The notes: a model not told the origin generated them from the letters alone. Counted from the stretch's first letter, positions 18,826-27,374 are shown. The stretch: 64,000 bases of DNA from Gluconacetobacter takamatsuzukensis (GCF_014174275.1 NZ_JABEQK010000006.1:62001-126000); one strand, 5' to 3'. Made by a program: numbers and translations.

Positions 18826-19185
18826 GGTGACAACTCCACGACCCGACTGACGGTGAACAGTCTCTGTCATTGCTCTTCAGAAACAAGCTCGCAAACGGGT
18901 TTTTAATGCGCAACAGGAATTTAATCCGGGATACTTAATTCAAACAAGAAACAAAGTGATTTTGCCCTCCCCCTCCGAAAATGTTGCCATAATGACACAA
19001 TCTCGCCGTCCCCCGGCCGCTCGGAGCCTGGCCGTAAATGTGGGCTGGTGAGCGAGAGCGGCCCGCAGGGCCGCGCCCGTCATGTGTTTCCGAGCACCGG
19101 AGCGGAGCGGCCTTGATGGCCGTGAGCACCGGAGCGCAGGAAACGCGCGTCGGATCGCCGCCAGATCGCGTTTACGGTCAGGCTT
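18826..19185. other. 360-base intergenic leader/terminator region with strong secondary structure
   Basis: This lies between the end of the ROK repressor gene and the start of the receptor operon, both on the minus strand. Near 18905-18960 it is AT-rich, the probable promoter of the receptor operon, with imperfect inverted arms GAATT/AATTC around 18922-18946. From 19058 to 19144 there is a dense set of hairpins and direct repeats, annotated separately. No coding frame on either strand looks real. Confidence 0.5.
19058..19144. repeat. Structured element: two hairpins, direct repeats inside an inverted repeat
   Basis: GCGGCCC (19058-19064) pairs with GGGCCGC (19068-19074). Next, GTTTCC (19085-19090) and GGAAAC (19139-19144) are inverted arms enclosing two direct copies of GAGCACCGGAGCG, at about 19092 and 19123, with a small inner stem of GGCC/GGCC between them. 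There is no T-run, so it is not a standard intrinsic terminator in either direction. It could be an attenuator, an mRNA stabiliser or a mobile REP-like element. Confidence 0.5.
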
Positions 19186-20325
19186 TCAAACCCCGTCGGG
19201 GCCGAAGATGAAGTAGCGGGCGGCAAGGCTCGCGGCACCGCAGGCAAAACTGTCCGGCTCGAAATCCCGGAAATGGATCATGCCGCGCGACGCCGGGCGC
19301 CGCAGAATGTGGGATTCGGTCTCGCGTTGCAGCGCATGGCCATAGATCCCGTCACGCAGATTCGGGTCCAGCATCACCACCACATGGCTCGGATCGATCA
19401 GCTGGATCAGATGCGCGGTCGCCAGCCCCATCGAGGCCCCGGCATGATGCAGGATCGACAGTGCCTCGGGGTGCGCCCCGGCCGCCAGCCGCGCCAGTTC
19501 GGCAATGTCGGTCGGCAGCCCCGCCCGCCGCGCGGCATTGCCGATCGCCAGCAGCGAGGCCACGGTTTCCAGACAGCCCCGATTGCCGCAGCGGCACGGC
19601 AGGGCATGGGCCATGTCGGTCACGATCGGCGCGTGAGACATCTCCCCCGCCCCGCCGGCATACCCGCGCAACAGCCGCCCATTGACGATATTGGCACAGC
19701 CGATGCCGTTACTGATGAAGATCACGCTGAAATCCGGGCTGCCGCGCAGGGCGCCGAACAATTGCTCCCCCAGGATCAGGGCGTTCGCATCGTTCTCGAT
19801 CCAGGTCGGCAGGCCAGTCCGCTTCGACAGCAGGCCGCCGATATCCACATCCCGCCACCCCAGCGCCGCACAGGCCAGGCAGGTCTGGCGATCGTTGGCC
19901 ACAAAACCCGGCAGCGCCATGCCCACGCCCGAGACATGCCCCCTGGCCGAACGCAGTCCTTTCCGCAAATGCGCGATCGCATCGCACAGGGATGTCACAC
20001 AGGTTTCCAGGTCGGCATGGCGCGGCAGCTCCATGCGATCATGCACCGTCCCGTGCAGGTCAGTCAGCACCACGATGGCCGGATCGTTCTGGAGCGAGAT
20101 GCCGATGAACCACGCCGCCTCGGCCCGCACGGCCAGCGGCACCGACGGTCGCCCGCTCCCATGAACCGGCGCCTGCTCGCACAGGATTTCCTGTTTCAGC
20201 AGGTCGCGCACCAGGCTGGATATGGCGGCCTTGCTCATGCCCAGCCGCGACGCAAGCTCGCTTCGGCTCTCCGGTCCATTCCGGCTGAGGCTGCTCAGAA
20301 TCAGATAATGTCCGGTGGACAGCAT
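19186..20325 (-). CDS. ROK family transcriptional repressor (NagC-like)
   Basis: The 379-residue protein has an N-terminal winged helix-turn-helix (about 10-65: SRSELASRLGMSKAAISSLVRDLL) and a ROK domain. The ROK part includes VGMALPGFV, WIENDANALILGE and the zinc-binding CRCGNRGCLETVAS. Such proteins repress amino-sugar genes and release DNA when they bind a sugar phosphate. I chose the ATG at 20325; a TTG two codons earlier is possible. It diverges from the ROK kinase gene across a palindrome (20357-20377) that should be its operator. It reads toward the receptor operon, so it is probably the local regulator of GlcNAc use. Confidence 0.9.
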   Translation of the reverse strand: MLSTGHYLILSSLSRNGPESRSELASRLGMSKAAISSLVRDLLKQEILCEQAPVHGSGRPSVPLAVRAEAAWFIGISLQNDPAIVVLTDLHGTVHDRMELPRHADLETCVTSLCDAIAHLRKGLRSARGHVSGVGMALPGFVANDRQTCLACAALGWRDVDIGGLLSKRTGLPTWIENDANALILGEQLFGALRGSPDFSVIFISNGIGCANIVNGRLLRGYAGGAGEMSHAPIVTDMAHALPCRCGNRGCLETVASLLAIGNAARRAGLPTDIAELARLAAGAHPEALSILHHAGASMGLATAHLIQLIDPSHVVVMLDPNLRDGIYGHALQRETESHILRRPASRGMIHFRDFEPDSFACGAASLAARYFIFGPDGV

Positions 20326-20356
20326 GGGCAAAGGTCCCTGGAGAAAACGGCGGTCT

Positions 20357-20377
20357 ATAGTTTATAATATGAACTAT
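20357..20377. promoter_or_regulatory. Palindromic operator between divergent ROK repressor and ROK kinase
   Basis: Arms ATAGTTTATA (20357-20366) and TATGAACTAT (20368-20377) are inverted repeats matching at 9 of 10 positions around a central A. The site contains TATAAT (20363-20368), so bound repressor would block a promoter. It is 32 bases before the repressor ATG and about 107 bases before the kinase ATG. Size and AT-rich symmetry fit ROK repressor operators. Confidence 0.65.
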
Positions 20378-20483
20378 GTTGACGGAATACGGAAATGCCT
20401 GTTTACAAAAAGGGCGGGTAAACAGGGTTGGCGTGCACGGGCCCGCCTGTCGTCCGGCGGGCAATCTGAGTGTGGAACCCTTC

Positions 20484-21413
20484 ATGATTCTTTGCGCCGA
20501 TATTGGTGGATCGTTCATCGATTTCGCGGTGGTTCACCCCGATGGACGGACCGACCACCGCCGCGCCGTCCCGACTCCCCTCGACGACGCACCGGCCTTC
20601 ATCGGCGCTCTGGTGGCGCTCTGCGCACCATGGCCCGGCGTGCCGCTCCATATCGCCATCGCGGGCGTGGAATGCCCCGATACCGGCATCATCCGCGCGG
20701 CCAACATCCCCTGCCTGCAATCCCTGCCGCTCGCCGCCCACCTCCAGCGCGAAACCGGCCGCGTGGTCCGAATCGCCAACGATGCCGATTGCTTCGCACT
20801 GGCCGAGGCCCATTTCGGCGTCGCAAAGGGCCACCGCAATGTCTTCGGCGTCATTCTGGGCACGGGAATCGGCGGCGGATTCGTCCTCGATGGCCGAATC
20901 GTCCCCGGCCTCGGCGGCGTAACGGGCGAATGGGGCCACGCCCCGGTCGTCATCCCGCCCCCCGCCCTGCACGGCCAGGACGCAGACAGCACCCAGTCCC
21001 TGGTTCCCCTCTTCCGCTGCGGCTGCGGCATCTCGGGCTGCCTCGACACCATCGCCGGCGCCCGCGCGCTGGAACGGCTGCATCTCTGGGCCGGCGGCGC
21101 ACCGCAGACCAGCCGCGCGATCCTCGAATCCTGGCAGGCTGGCGACCCGCAGGCCGGCCGAACGCTCGCGATCTGGCTGTCCTACATGGCCGCCGGCCTC
21201 GCCCACGTCATCAACGTCACCGGCAGCACCATCGTCCCGGTCGCCGGCGGCCTCAGCAACGCCCACGCCCTCATCGACGCCCTGGACGAAGCCGTCCGCG
21301 CCCGCATCCTCACCCCCACCGCCACACCCCTGCTCAGGCGCGCGGCCCTGGGCGCCGATGCCGGCCTGCTCGGCGCAGCCTGCCTCGGGCTGGACATCCG
21401 CATACAGGATTGA
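20484..21413 (+). CDS. ROK family sugar kinase (probable N-acetylglucosamine or glucose kinase)
   Basis: The 309-residue enzyme has the ATP phosphate-binding DIGGSFIDF at its start, the catalytic-Asp motif IANDADCFAL, the glycine-rich GTGIGGGFV, GEWGHAP and the zinc site CGCGISGCLD. There is no DNA-binding domain, so it is a kinase rather than a regulator. The frame is open from 20376, but the ROK fold starts at the ATG at 20484. Located divergently from the ROK repressor of an amino-sugar operon, it probably phosphorylates imported GlcNAc to GlcNAc-6-phosphate; glucose or another hexose cannot be excluded from sequence. It acts in the cytosol. Confidence 0.9.
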   Translation: MILCADIGGSFIDFAVVHPDGRTDHRRAVPTPLDDAPAFIGALVALCAPWPGVPLHIAIAGVECPDTGIIRAANIPCLQSLPLAAHLQRETGRVVRIANDADCFALAEAHFGVAKGHRNVFGVILGTGIGGGFVLDGRIVPGLGGVTGEWGHAPVVIPPPALHGQDADSTQSLVPLFRCGCGISGCLDTIAGARALERLHLWAGGAPQTSRAILESWQAGDPQAGRTLAIWLSYMAAGLAHVINVTGSTIVPVAGGLSNAHALIDALDEAVRARILTPTATPLLRRAALGADAGLLGAACLGLDIRIQD

Positions 21414-21422
21414 AAGGCCAGC

Positions 21423-21849
21423 TCACGCCCGGCTTTCCACCAATGTCTTCAAACCGTGCAGGACGATATCCCAGTTCCGCGCGGCATGATCCGCCTGCTC
21501 TTCCGTCGCGCAGTTCGCAGTCGTCACCCGGACATTCACCCGCCCATTTTCCTCGTCCAGGCGATAGCGAATGACCAGACGCGCCTCCGGCACATCCTCG
21601 GTCCCCGAAAAGCTCGACCAGTAGCTGTAGGACAAGCCGCTCGGGGGCGCGAAAGCCAGCACCGTGCCATGATCCTCATAGGGTTTCCCCCTGATATTCC
21701 CCCCGAAAGACCATCGGCGCATCGATCCGCCAGTCCGTCGTCAGTTTCGTGCCGAAGAAATAACGTTCGATCATCGGCGGACTGGTCAGGGCGTCCCAGA
21801 CCGTAGCAAGAGGCGCATCAATCAGAATATTGGCCGATTTTTCATACAT
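21423..21849 (-). pseudogene. SRPBCC/AHSA1-family protein gene with a frameshift
   Basis: The first part reads from the ATG at 21849 (ribosome site GGAGG): MYEKSANILIDAPLATVW, ERYFFGTKL and APMVFRGEYQG. It then runs into a stop at 21676. The rest of the same domain continues in another frame as GKPYEDHGTVLAFAPP and LSYSYWSSFSG to the stop at 21423. The joined product would be about 141 residues, the normal length of an AHSA1-like START-fold protein that binds small hydrophobic ligands. The shift lies at G runs near 21685-21702 (C on the plus strand), where one base too many breaks the frame. This is either a true pseudogene or a sequencing error. It diverges from the AraC regulator gene. Confidence 0.82.
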
Positions 21850-21896
21850 CGCGCTATCCTCCGGACAGGACGCAAGGATAGGCTCGGTGCCAGGCC

Positions 21897-22700
21897 ATGG
21901 CTTGTAAAAACCCGACGGAACCACCCCACGCGCTGGATCGTGCCATCCTGTCGCTTCCTGCCTGCGTACGAACCGGCAGAATTCCCCCGCCAGCCGATCT
22001 GTCCCCCATGATCGAACATTTCTGGTGGGTACAATGGGCCCTCGAACACGAACAGACATCCGAGGTCCTGTCCTATCCCTCGGTTCATATCGTATTTGAA
22101 AACGGGATTGCCGAAATCGTCGGAATCGTGAGGAAAAAATTCGTTCGAAAACTCGACGGCAATGGAGAGGTCTTTGGAATCAAATTCCGTCCCGCCATGT
22201 TCCGCCAGTTCGACAGCACGCCCGCCTACAGGCTGACGGACAGGACGCAGCCGCTGGATTGCGCAATCTGGGATCGCGCATGCGTCTCCCAACTGCTCCA
22301 CGCCCGATCGATACAGCAAAAAGCGCATCTTGCGGAAACGGCCCTGCGCCGAGTCGCCAAAACCGACGATCGACGCGCCCTCCAGATTCGCGATCTGGTC
22401 GAACATGTCCGCATCAATCCGGATATGCGCTCGGTAGCCGATCTGGTCCTGAAATCAGGATGGGCGGAACGCGCGCTGCAACGGCTATTCCGCGACTATC
22501 TGGGGGTCAGCCCCAAATGGGTCATACGGCGCTTCCGGCTACAGGAAGCGGCGGAATGCCTGGCGAGGCAGACCGGCACGATCGCGTCGGTCGCCGCGGA
22601 ACTCGGCTATTTCGACCAGACCCATTTCGCACGCGATTTCAAATCCGTCATCGGTCTCTCGCCCCGCCATTTCCTGGACAAGGCGCGGACGACACGATAA
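21897..22700 (+). CDS. AraC family transcriptional regulator
   Basis: The 267-residue protein has an N-terminal sensor region (about 1-150, with LPACVRTGRIPPPADLSPMIEHFWWVQW, as in DUF6597-type AraC proteins) and a C-terminal double helix-turn-helix (about 165-265). The C-terminal part includes SVADLVLKSGWAERALQRLFRDYLGVSPKWVIRRFRLQEA and IASVAAELGYFDQTHFARDFKSVIGLSPRHF, the AraC signature. It diverges from the SRPBCC gene with 47 bases between starts, so it may control that gene. Its stop is six bases from the sufA stop on the other strand, with no terminator visible between the convergent genes. Confidence 0.92.
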   Translation: MACKNPTEPPHALDRAILSLPACVRTGRIPPPADLSPMIEHFWWVQWALEHEQTSEVLSYPSVHIVFENGIAEIVGIVRKKFVRKLDGNGEVFGIKFRPAMFRQFDSTPAYRLTDRTQPLDCAIWDRACVSQLLHARSIQQKAHLAETALRRVAKTDDRRALQIRDLVEHVRINPDMRSVADLVLKSGWAERALQRLFRDYLGVSPKWVIRRFRLQEAAECLARQTGTIASVAAELGYFDQTHFARDFKSVIGLSPRHFLDKARTTR

Positions 22701-22706
22701 CGCGCG

Positions 22707-23090
22707 TCAGACGTGGAAGCTCTCGCCGCAGCCGCACCGGCCCTTCTCGTTCGGATTGTTGAAGGTAAAGCCCGATTCCAGCTGCTTGACCTCGTAATCC
22801 ATTGTCGTGCCGATCAGGAACAGGGTCGCCTTGCGATCGACCAGCACGGTCACGCCCTTGTCGGTCACGACCTCGTCGCCCGGCCCGGCCGCCTCGACGA
22901 AGCTCATGTCATAGGCATGGCCCGAGCAGCCCTTGGTCGAGATCGCGATCCGCAGCAGCTGCCCGGCATGGGCCGTGGCATACAGCGCCCGCAGCCGGTC
23001 GGCCGCGCGGTCGGACAGCGCCATCAGGGGCGGCAGGGCCCGCCGGGCGGGAGCAGGCGAGGCAGCCGTCGCGTTGCTGGAAACAGTCAT
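22707..23090 (-). CDS. sufA: A-type Fe-S carrier protein (SufA/IscA/ErpA family)
   Basis: The 127-residue protein carries the three cysteines of A-type carriers: one in TKGCSGHAYDMSF and two in GRCGCGESF near the C-terminus. It accepts Fe-S clusters from the SufBCD scaffold and passes them to target enzymes. I chose the ATG at 23090 (ribosome site GGGAG); the frame is open nine codons further. The N-terminal 30 residues are Ala/Pro-rich and outside the conserved fold. It is the last gene of the suf operon, 46 bases after sufT. Confidence 0.95.
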   Translation of the reverse strand: MTVSSNATAASPAPARRALPPLMALSDRAADRLRALYATAHAGQLLRIAISTKGCSGHAYDMSFVEAAGPGDEVVTDKGVTVLVDRKATLFLIGTTMDYEVKQLESGFTFNNPNEKGRCGCGESFHV

Positions 23091-23136
23091 TGGCAATCTC
23101 CCGGTCCCGGGGGGCATGGCGCCCCGCCGCGACGTG

Positions 23137-23595
23137 TCAGAACATGTTCAGGCTCAGGCGGGCATCGTCGCTCATGCGCGACATGTCCCATGGCGGGTCC
23201 CAGACGATCTCAACCGTCGCGTCGGTCACACCGGGGACGGTGCGGACCGCCTCCTGCACCTGCATCGGCAGTTCCTGTGCGCTGGGACAGTTGGGGGCCG
23301 TCAGCGTCATTTCAACACGCACCGTACCGTCCCGATGCAGGTCGATGGCGTAGATCAGCCCCAGCTCATAGATATTCACCGGAATCTCCGGATCGAACAC
23401 GGTGGCGATCGCCGCGATCACGGCCTCCTCGTCGGGCACCGCCGCGGCACCCTCCGCCGGCGGCTGGCCATCAGGCGTCCAGCCCTCCACCGCGGGGCCG
23501 TCGCCGGCCGACGGCGCATCGAACGAGAAGGCGTGTCCGTCCGCCCCGTTTCCGGTCTCTTCCATCGCGGCCATCCTGTCGGTCTGCACCATCAT
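23137..23595 (-). CDS. sufT: SUF-associated DUF59/MIP18 protein SufT
   Basis: The 152-residue protein has a low-complexity acidic N-terminus (1-50) followed by a DUF59 domain: VFDPEIPVNIYELGLIYAID, MTLTAPNCPSAQELP and EIVWDPPWDMSRMSDDARLSLNMF. The single conserved Cys in TAPNCPSAQ is the family residue. SufT proteins help Fe-S cluster maturation with the SUF machinery. The start overlaps the sufU stop (ATGA), so translation is coupled. Cytosolic. Confidence 0.93.
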   Translation of the reverse strand: MMVQTDRMAAMEETGNGADGHAFSFDAPSAGDGPAVEGWTPDGQPPAEGAAAVPDEEAVIAAIATVFDPEIPVNIYELGLIYAIDLHRDGTVRVEMTLTAPNCPSAQELPMQVQEAVRTVPGVTDATVEIVWDPPWDMSRMSDDARLSLNMF

Positions 23596-24059
23596 TCCCG
23601 CCTCATCCCGTCCCTCGTCTCACCCACCGGCGTCCCCACCGGCACCTCGGCCAATGCCGCCTCCAGCGCCGACCAGGCCAGCGTCGCGCAGCGAATGCGC
23701 GACCGGTGCCGGTGCAGGGGCGCGAAAACCATCAGTTCCGGCGGGGCATCGCCATCCTGCCCGGTCTGTAGCAGGGCGGCGAAATCCCGCCCCATGGTCA
23801 CGGCCCCGCTCCTGTCCTGCCCCGCCGCCAGCCCGGCCATCATGTCGGCCGACGCCAGGCAGATCGCGCATCCCCGGGTCTGGTGGCGGACCGTCTCGAT
23901 CCGCCCGTCCGCATCCAGCCACACCCCGACCCGCACCCGGTCGCCGCACATCGGGTTCGTGCCCTCGCCCCGGCCGGTCGCGCCATCCAGCGGCCCGGCA
24001 TGCACGGGCGTGCGCGCCCGTTCGATCACCTGCCGCTGGTACAGCCCGTCCTGGTCCAT
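23592..24059 (-). CDS. sufU: SufU/NifU-like sulfur-transfer or scaffold protein
   Basis: The 155-residue protein has the NifU N-terminal fold with its three conserved cysteines, in NPMCGDRV, RGCAICLASADMM and RIRCATLAW, and a conserved Asp in VWLDADGRI. SufU receives sulfur from the cysteine desulfurase SufS, usually through zinc, or serves as a scaffold. It begins 15 bases after the sufS stop and overlaps sufT, consistent with the partner role. It contains an additional Cys two residues after the central one (GCAIC). Confidence 0.93.
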   Translation of the reverse strand: MDQDGLYQRQVIERARTPVHAGPLDGATGRGEGTNPMCGDRVRVGVWLDADGRIETVRHQTRGCAICLASADMMAGLAAGQDRSGAVTMGRDFAALLQTGQDGDAPPELMVFAPLHRHRSRIRCATLAWSALEAALAEVPVGTPVGETRDGMRRE

Positions 24060-24074
24060 CGCGCCGCGCCCGCC

Positions 24075-25325
24075 TCAGACGAAGAAGCCGCGGATCTGCG
24101 TCAGCGTCGCGGCCAGGGCATCCACCTCCTCGCGCGTCGTGTACAGCGCGAAGCTGGCCCGGGCGGTCGCAGACAGGCCCAGCCGCCGCATCAGCGGCTC
24201 GGCACAATGATGCCCGGCCCGCACCGCAATCCCGTTCCGATCCAGCAAGGTCGCGATGTCATGCGGATGCACGTCGTCCATCGTGAACGAAATCACGCCC
24301 CCACGCTCGGCGGGCGCTCCCACCACGCGCAGGCCCGGCACCTCGGCCAGGCGCGGCAGTGCATACTCAACCAGCGCCGTCTCGTGCGCCGCGATGGCGT
24401 CATACCCGATCGCCTCGATATAGCTGATGGCCGCACCCAGCCCGATCGTCTCGATGATCGCGGGCGTCCCGGCCTCGAATTTATGCGGCACATGGGCCCA
24501 GGTGGACCGCTCGAAAGTGACCGAGGAAATCATGTCCCCGCCGCCCAGAAACGGCGGCATCGCCTCCAGCAGTTCGCGCCGCCCCCACAGCACGCCGATC
24601 CCGGTGGGACCATACAGCTTGTGGCCGGTGAACGTGTAGAAATCGGCATCGATTGCCTGCACGTCGACCCGGCGATGCACGACGAACTGGCTGCCGTCGA
24701 ACAGCACGCGCGCCCCCGCCGCATGGGCGATGTCGGCAATCCGCCGCGCCGGCGTCACGGTGCCCAGCACGTTCGACATGTGGGTCACGGCTACCAGCGC
24801 CACCTTGCCATCCGCCACCAGGCGTTCCAACGCCTCCAGCTCGATGTCGCCCGAATCGGTAATGGGCGCCACGCGCAGCTCGATCCCCGCCCGGTCCCGC
24901 AGCATCTGCCACGGCACCAGATTGGCATGGTGCTCCATCTCCGAGATCACGACCGCCTGCCCCGGCCGCATCAGGCTGCCGAAGGAATGGGCAACCAGAT
25001 TGATCGCCTCGGTGCTGTTGCGGGTAAAGATCACCTCTTCCCGCGCCGGGGCCCCGATCAGCCGGGCCACCTGGTCGCGCACCGCCTCGTAGGCATCGGT
25101 GGTGCGCTCGCTCATCCAGTGCAGGCCGCGATGGATGTTGGCGTATTGCGTGCGCATGGTGTCGCCCATCGCATCGATCACCTGGACCGGCTTCTGCGCC
25201 GAGGCAGCACTGTCCAGAAAGACCAGCGGGCGCCCATGCACCGTCTCGCCCAGGATCGGGAAGTCGGCACGCCGGTCACGCAGCGCATCGATGGGGTCGG
25301 TCATCACCACGGGCGAGACATCCAT
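24075..25325 (-). CDS. sufS: Cysteine desulfurase SufS
   Basis: The 416-residue PLP enzyme removes sulfur from cysteine for Fe-S cluster assembly. Visible features are FLDSAASAQKP near the N-terminus, TEAINLVAHSFG, the cofactor-binding His region EMEHHANLVPWQ, the PLP lysine in TFTGHKLYGPTG, and the catalytic cysteine in RAGHHCAEPLM. I chose the ATG at 25325 (ribosome site AAGGA); the frame is open 18 codons further inside sufD. It starts one base after the sufD stop. The segment DGSQFVVH differs from the more common DGAQAVPH, but the essential residues are intact. Confidence 0.96.
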   Translation of the reverse strand: MDVSPVVMTDPIDALRDRRADFPILGETVHGRPLVFLDSAASAQKPVQVIDAMGDTMRTQYANIHRGLHWMSERTTDAYEAVRDQVARLIGAPAREEVIFTRNSTEAINLVAHSFGSLMRPGQAVVISEMEHHANLVPWQMLRDRAGIELRVAPITDSGDIELEALERLVADGKVALVAVTHMSNVLGTVTPARRIADIAHAAGARVLFDGSQFVVHRRVDVQAIDADFYTFTGHKLYGPTGIGVLWGRRELLEAMPPFLGGGDMISSVTFERSTWAHVPHKFEAGTPAIIETIGLGAAISYIEAIGYDAIAAHETALVEYALPRLAEVPGLRVVGAPAERGGVISFTMDDVHPHDIATLLDRNGIAVRAGHHCAEPLMRRLGLSATARASFALYTTREEVDALAATLTQIRGFFV

Positions 25326-25326
25326 G

Positions 25327-26589
25327 TTACGCGTCCTTTCGGTTCCACCAGGTCTCGACGGCGCGATCCAGCACCGCACGCAGGGCCTCGTCTCCCATCA
25401 GTTCCACCGCATCGTGCAGGAAGGCCTTGACCAGGATGGCCCGGGCCTCTTCCCCCGCCACGCCACGGCTGCGCAGGTAGAAAAGCTGGTCGGCATCCAG
25501 CGCCCCCACGGTCGCGCCGTGGCTGCACCGCACATCGTCGGCGTAGATTTCCAGTTCCGGCTTGGCGTCGATCTCGGCACTGTCCGACAGCAGCAGGGCC
25601 TGGTTCATCTGGTAGCCGTCGGTCTTCTGCGCAACACGCTCGACCAGGATCTTGCCCTGGAAGACGCCCCTGGCATGACCCGCCAGCACGTTCTTCACCG
25701 TCTGGCGCGAATTGCACGAGGGCGCGGCATGCGTGATCACGCTGGTCAGGTCGGCAACCTGCCGCCCATCCAGCAACTGCGCGCCGTTGACATGCACGAT
25801 GCCACCCTCGGCATTCAGCCGCGCATGGACCTCGTGCCGCGCCAGGGCCGCGCCCAGGGTCAGGGTAAAGCTGTCATAGGACGCATCGGCCCCGACCTCG
25901 GCATGCACCACCGCCAGATGCCGGGCAGCCGGGTCCTCGGTCTGCAACTTGGCATGGATCAGGTGCCCGCCCTCGGCGACCCCCACATCCAGCACCGGAT
26001 TGTTCAGATAGTCGCCATGCCCGACCGACAGGTCCAGCACCGACAGGCGCGCCCCCGCCCCCAGCACGATACGGTGCCGGGGATGGACCGACAGCGCCAC
26101 CCCGTCCGGCGCAACCACGACCGACAGCAGCGCCATCCGCCCGGCATCGACACCGGGTGCCACCGTCAGCGTCAGCCCGTCCTCGGCCAGCAGCGCATTC
26201 AGCGCGCTGGCGACGTCGTCATGCGGCACCAAGTCCGCGCCGGCCGCGAAACGCGCCACCGACACACCATCCGGCAGGCGCGACAGCGCGGGCACGAACC
26301 GGCCATTCACCATCACCGCGCGCGCCAGGCCTTCTTCCAGCGCGTAGGCCCGCACGGCCTCGGCCAGCAGGGCCTCGACCGCCGCCCCGTCAGGCTGCGC
26401 CGGCGCGTCGGCAAAGGGAACATCCGCCAGCGTCCGCAGCGAGGTATATTTCCACGCCTCGACACCCGTGCGCGGCAGGCCCGCCTTGCGCAGCAGGTCG
26501 GCCGCCTGCGCGCGCACCGCATTCCCCTCCTCGGTGTAGCGGTTCAGGAACGCGGCGGCGCTGACGCCGGCGGGAGAGATCGCGTTCAC
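25327..26589 (-). CDS. sufD: Fe-S assembly scaffold component SufD
   Basis: The 420-residue protein matches SufD: GVEAWKYTSLRTLADV near the N-terminus, the long beta-helix, and the C-terminal SHGATVGALDADQLFYLRSRG with the conserved His and the helix that holds SufC. With SufB and SufC it forms the SufBC2D scaffold. The GTG start at 26589 overlaps the sufC stop (GTGA), so it is coupled. The order B-C-D-S is the classic SUF order. Confidence 0.96.
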   Translation of the reverse strand: MNAISPAGVSAAAFLNRYTEEGNAVRAQAADLLRKAGLPRTGVEAWKYTSLRTLADVPFADAPAQPDGAAVEALLAEAVRAYALEEGLARAVMVNGRFVPALSRLPDGVSVARFAAGADLVPHDDVASALNALLAEDGLTLTVAPGVDAGRMALLSVVVAPDGVALSVHPRHRIVLGAGARLSVLDLSVGHGDYLNNPVLDVGVAEGGHLIHAKLQTEDPAARHLAVVHAEVGADASYDSFTLTLGAALARHEVHARLNAEGGIVHVNGAQLLDGRQVADLTSVITHAAPSCNSRQTVKNVLAGHARGVFQGKILVERVAQKTDGYQMNQALLLSDSAEIDAKPELEIYADDVRCSHGATVGALDADQLFYLRSRGVAGEEARAILVKAFLHDAVELMGDEALRAVLDRAVETWWNRKDA

Positions 26590-27368
26590 GCGGCCTCCGC
26601 CAGGAAACGGGCATAGCCCTGGGCCTCGAGCTGCTTGGCCAGTTCCGGCCCGCCGCTATGGATGATGCGCCCGCGCGCCATCACATGGATTCGGTCGGGC
26701 ACGATGTAATCCAGCAGCCGCTGGTGATGGGTGATCACCAGCGCCGAGAAATCCGGCGCGCGCAGCGAATTCACGCCCTCGGCCACGATGCGCAGCGCAT
26801 CGATGTCCAGCCCGCTGTCGGTCTCGTCCAGAATGGCGAACGAGGGGTTCAGCATGCGCATCTGCAGCACTTCGTTGCGCTTCTTCTCGCCACCCGAGAA
26901 GCCGACATTCACATTGCGCTTCAGCATGTCGTCGGACATCGACAGGTGCTTCGTCTCCTGCCGCACCGCCTTCAGAAAGGCCACCGCGTCCAGCTCGTCC
27001 TGCCCGCGGGCGCGGCGCACCGCATTCACCGCCGTGCGCAGGAAGTTCGCATTGTTCACGCCCGGCAGTTCGACCGGCGCCTGAAAGGCCAGGAACAGGC
27101 CCAGCGCCGCACGCTCTTCCGGCTCCAGCGCCAGCAGGTCCTGGCCCTTGAAGGTCGCGCTGCCTCCCGTCACCTCGTAATCCTCGCGCCCGGCCAGGAC
27201 ATAGGACAGGGTGGACTTGCCCGACCCGTTCGGGCCCATGATGGCATGGACCTCGCCGGCCGGAATCTCCAGGTCGACGCCGCGCAGGATTTCCTTGTCC
27301 GCGCCGTTATCCGAAATCTTGGCGCACAGGCCGGCAATCCGCAAAAACTCGTTGCTCACGTCACTCAT
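26586..27368 (-). CDS. sufC: Fe-S assembly ATPase SufC
   Basis: The 260-residue ABC-type ATPase has Walker A GPNGSGKST, the Q-loop region LFLAFQAP, signature FSGGEKKRNE, Walker B FAILDETDSGLDIDAL and the switch His in VITHHQRLLDY. It powers conformational change of the SufBCD scaffold and has no membrane part. It starts six bases after the sufB stop and overlaps sufD by four bases. Confidence 0.97.
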   Translation of the reverse strand: MSDVSNEFLRIAGLCAKISDNGADKEILRGVDLEIPAGEVHAIMGPNGSGKSTLSYVLAGREDYEVTGGSATFKGQDLLALEPEERAALGLFLAFQAPVELPGVNNANFLRTAVNAVRRARGQDELDAVAFLKAVRQETKHLSMSDDMLKRNVNVGFSGGEKKRNEVLQMRMLNPSFAILDETDSGLDIDALRIVAEGVNSLRAPDFSALVITHHQRLLDYIVPDRIHVMARGRIIHSGGPELAKQLEAQGYARFLAEAA

Positions 27369-27374
27369 CTCCGT

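Noticed and set aside
24660-24700. DGSQFVVH in SufS in place of the common DGAQAVPH
   Set aside because: The catalytic Cys, PLP Lys and His residues are intact, and the site is in an otherwise ordinary suf operon.
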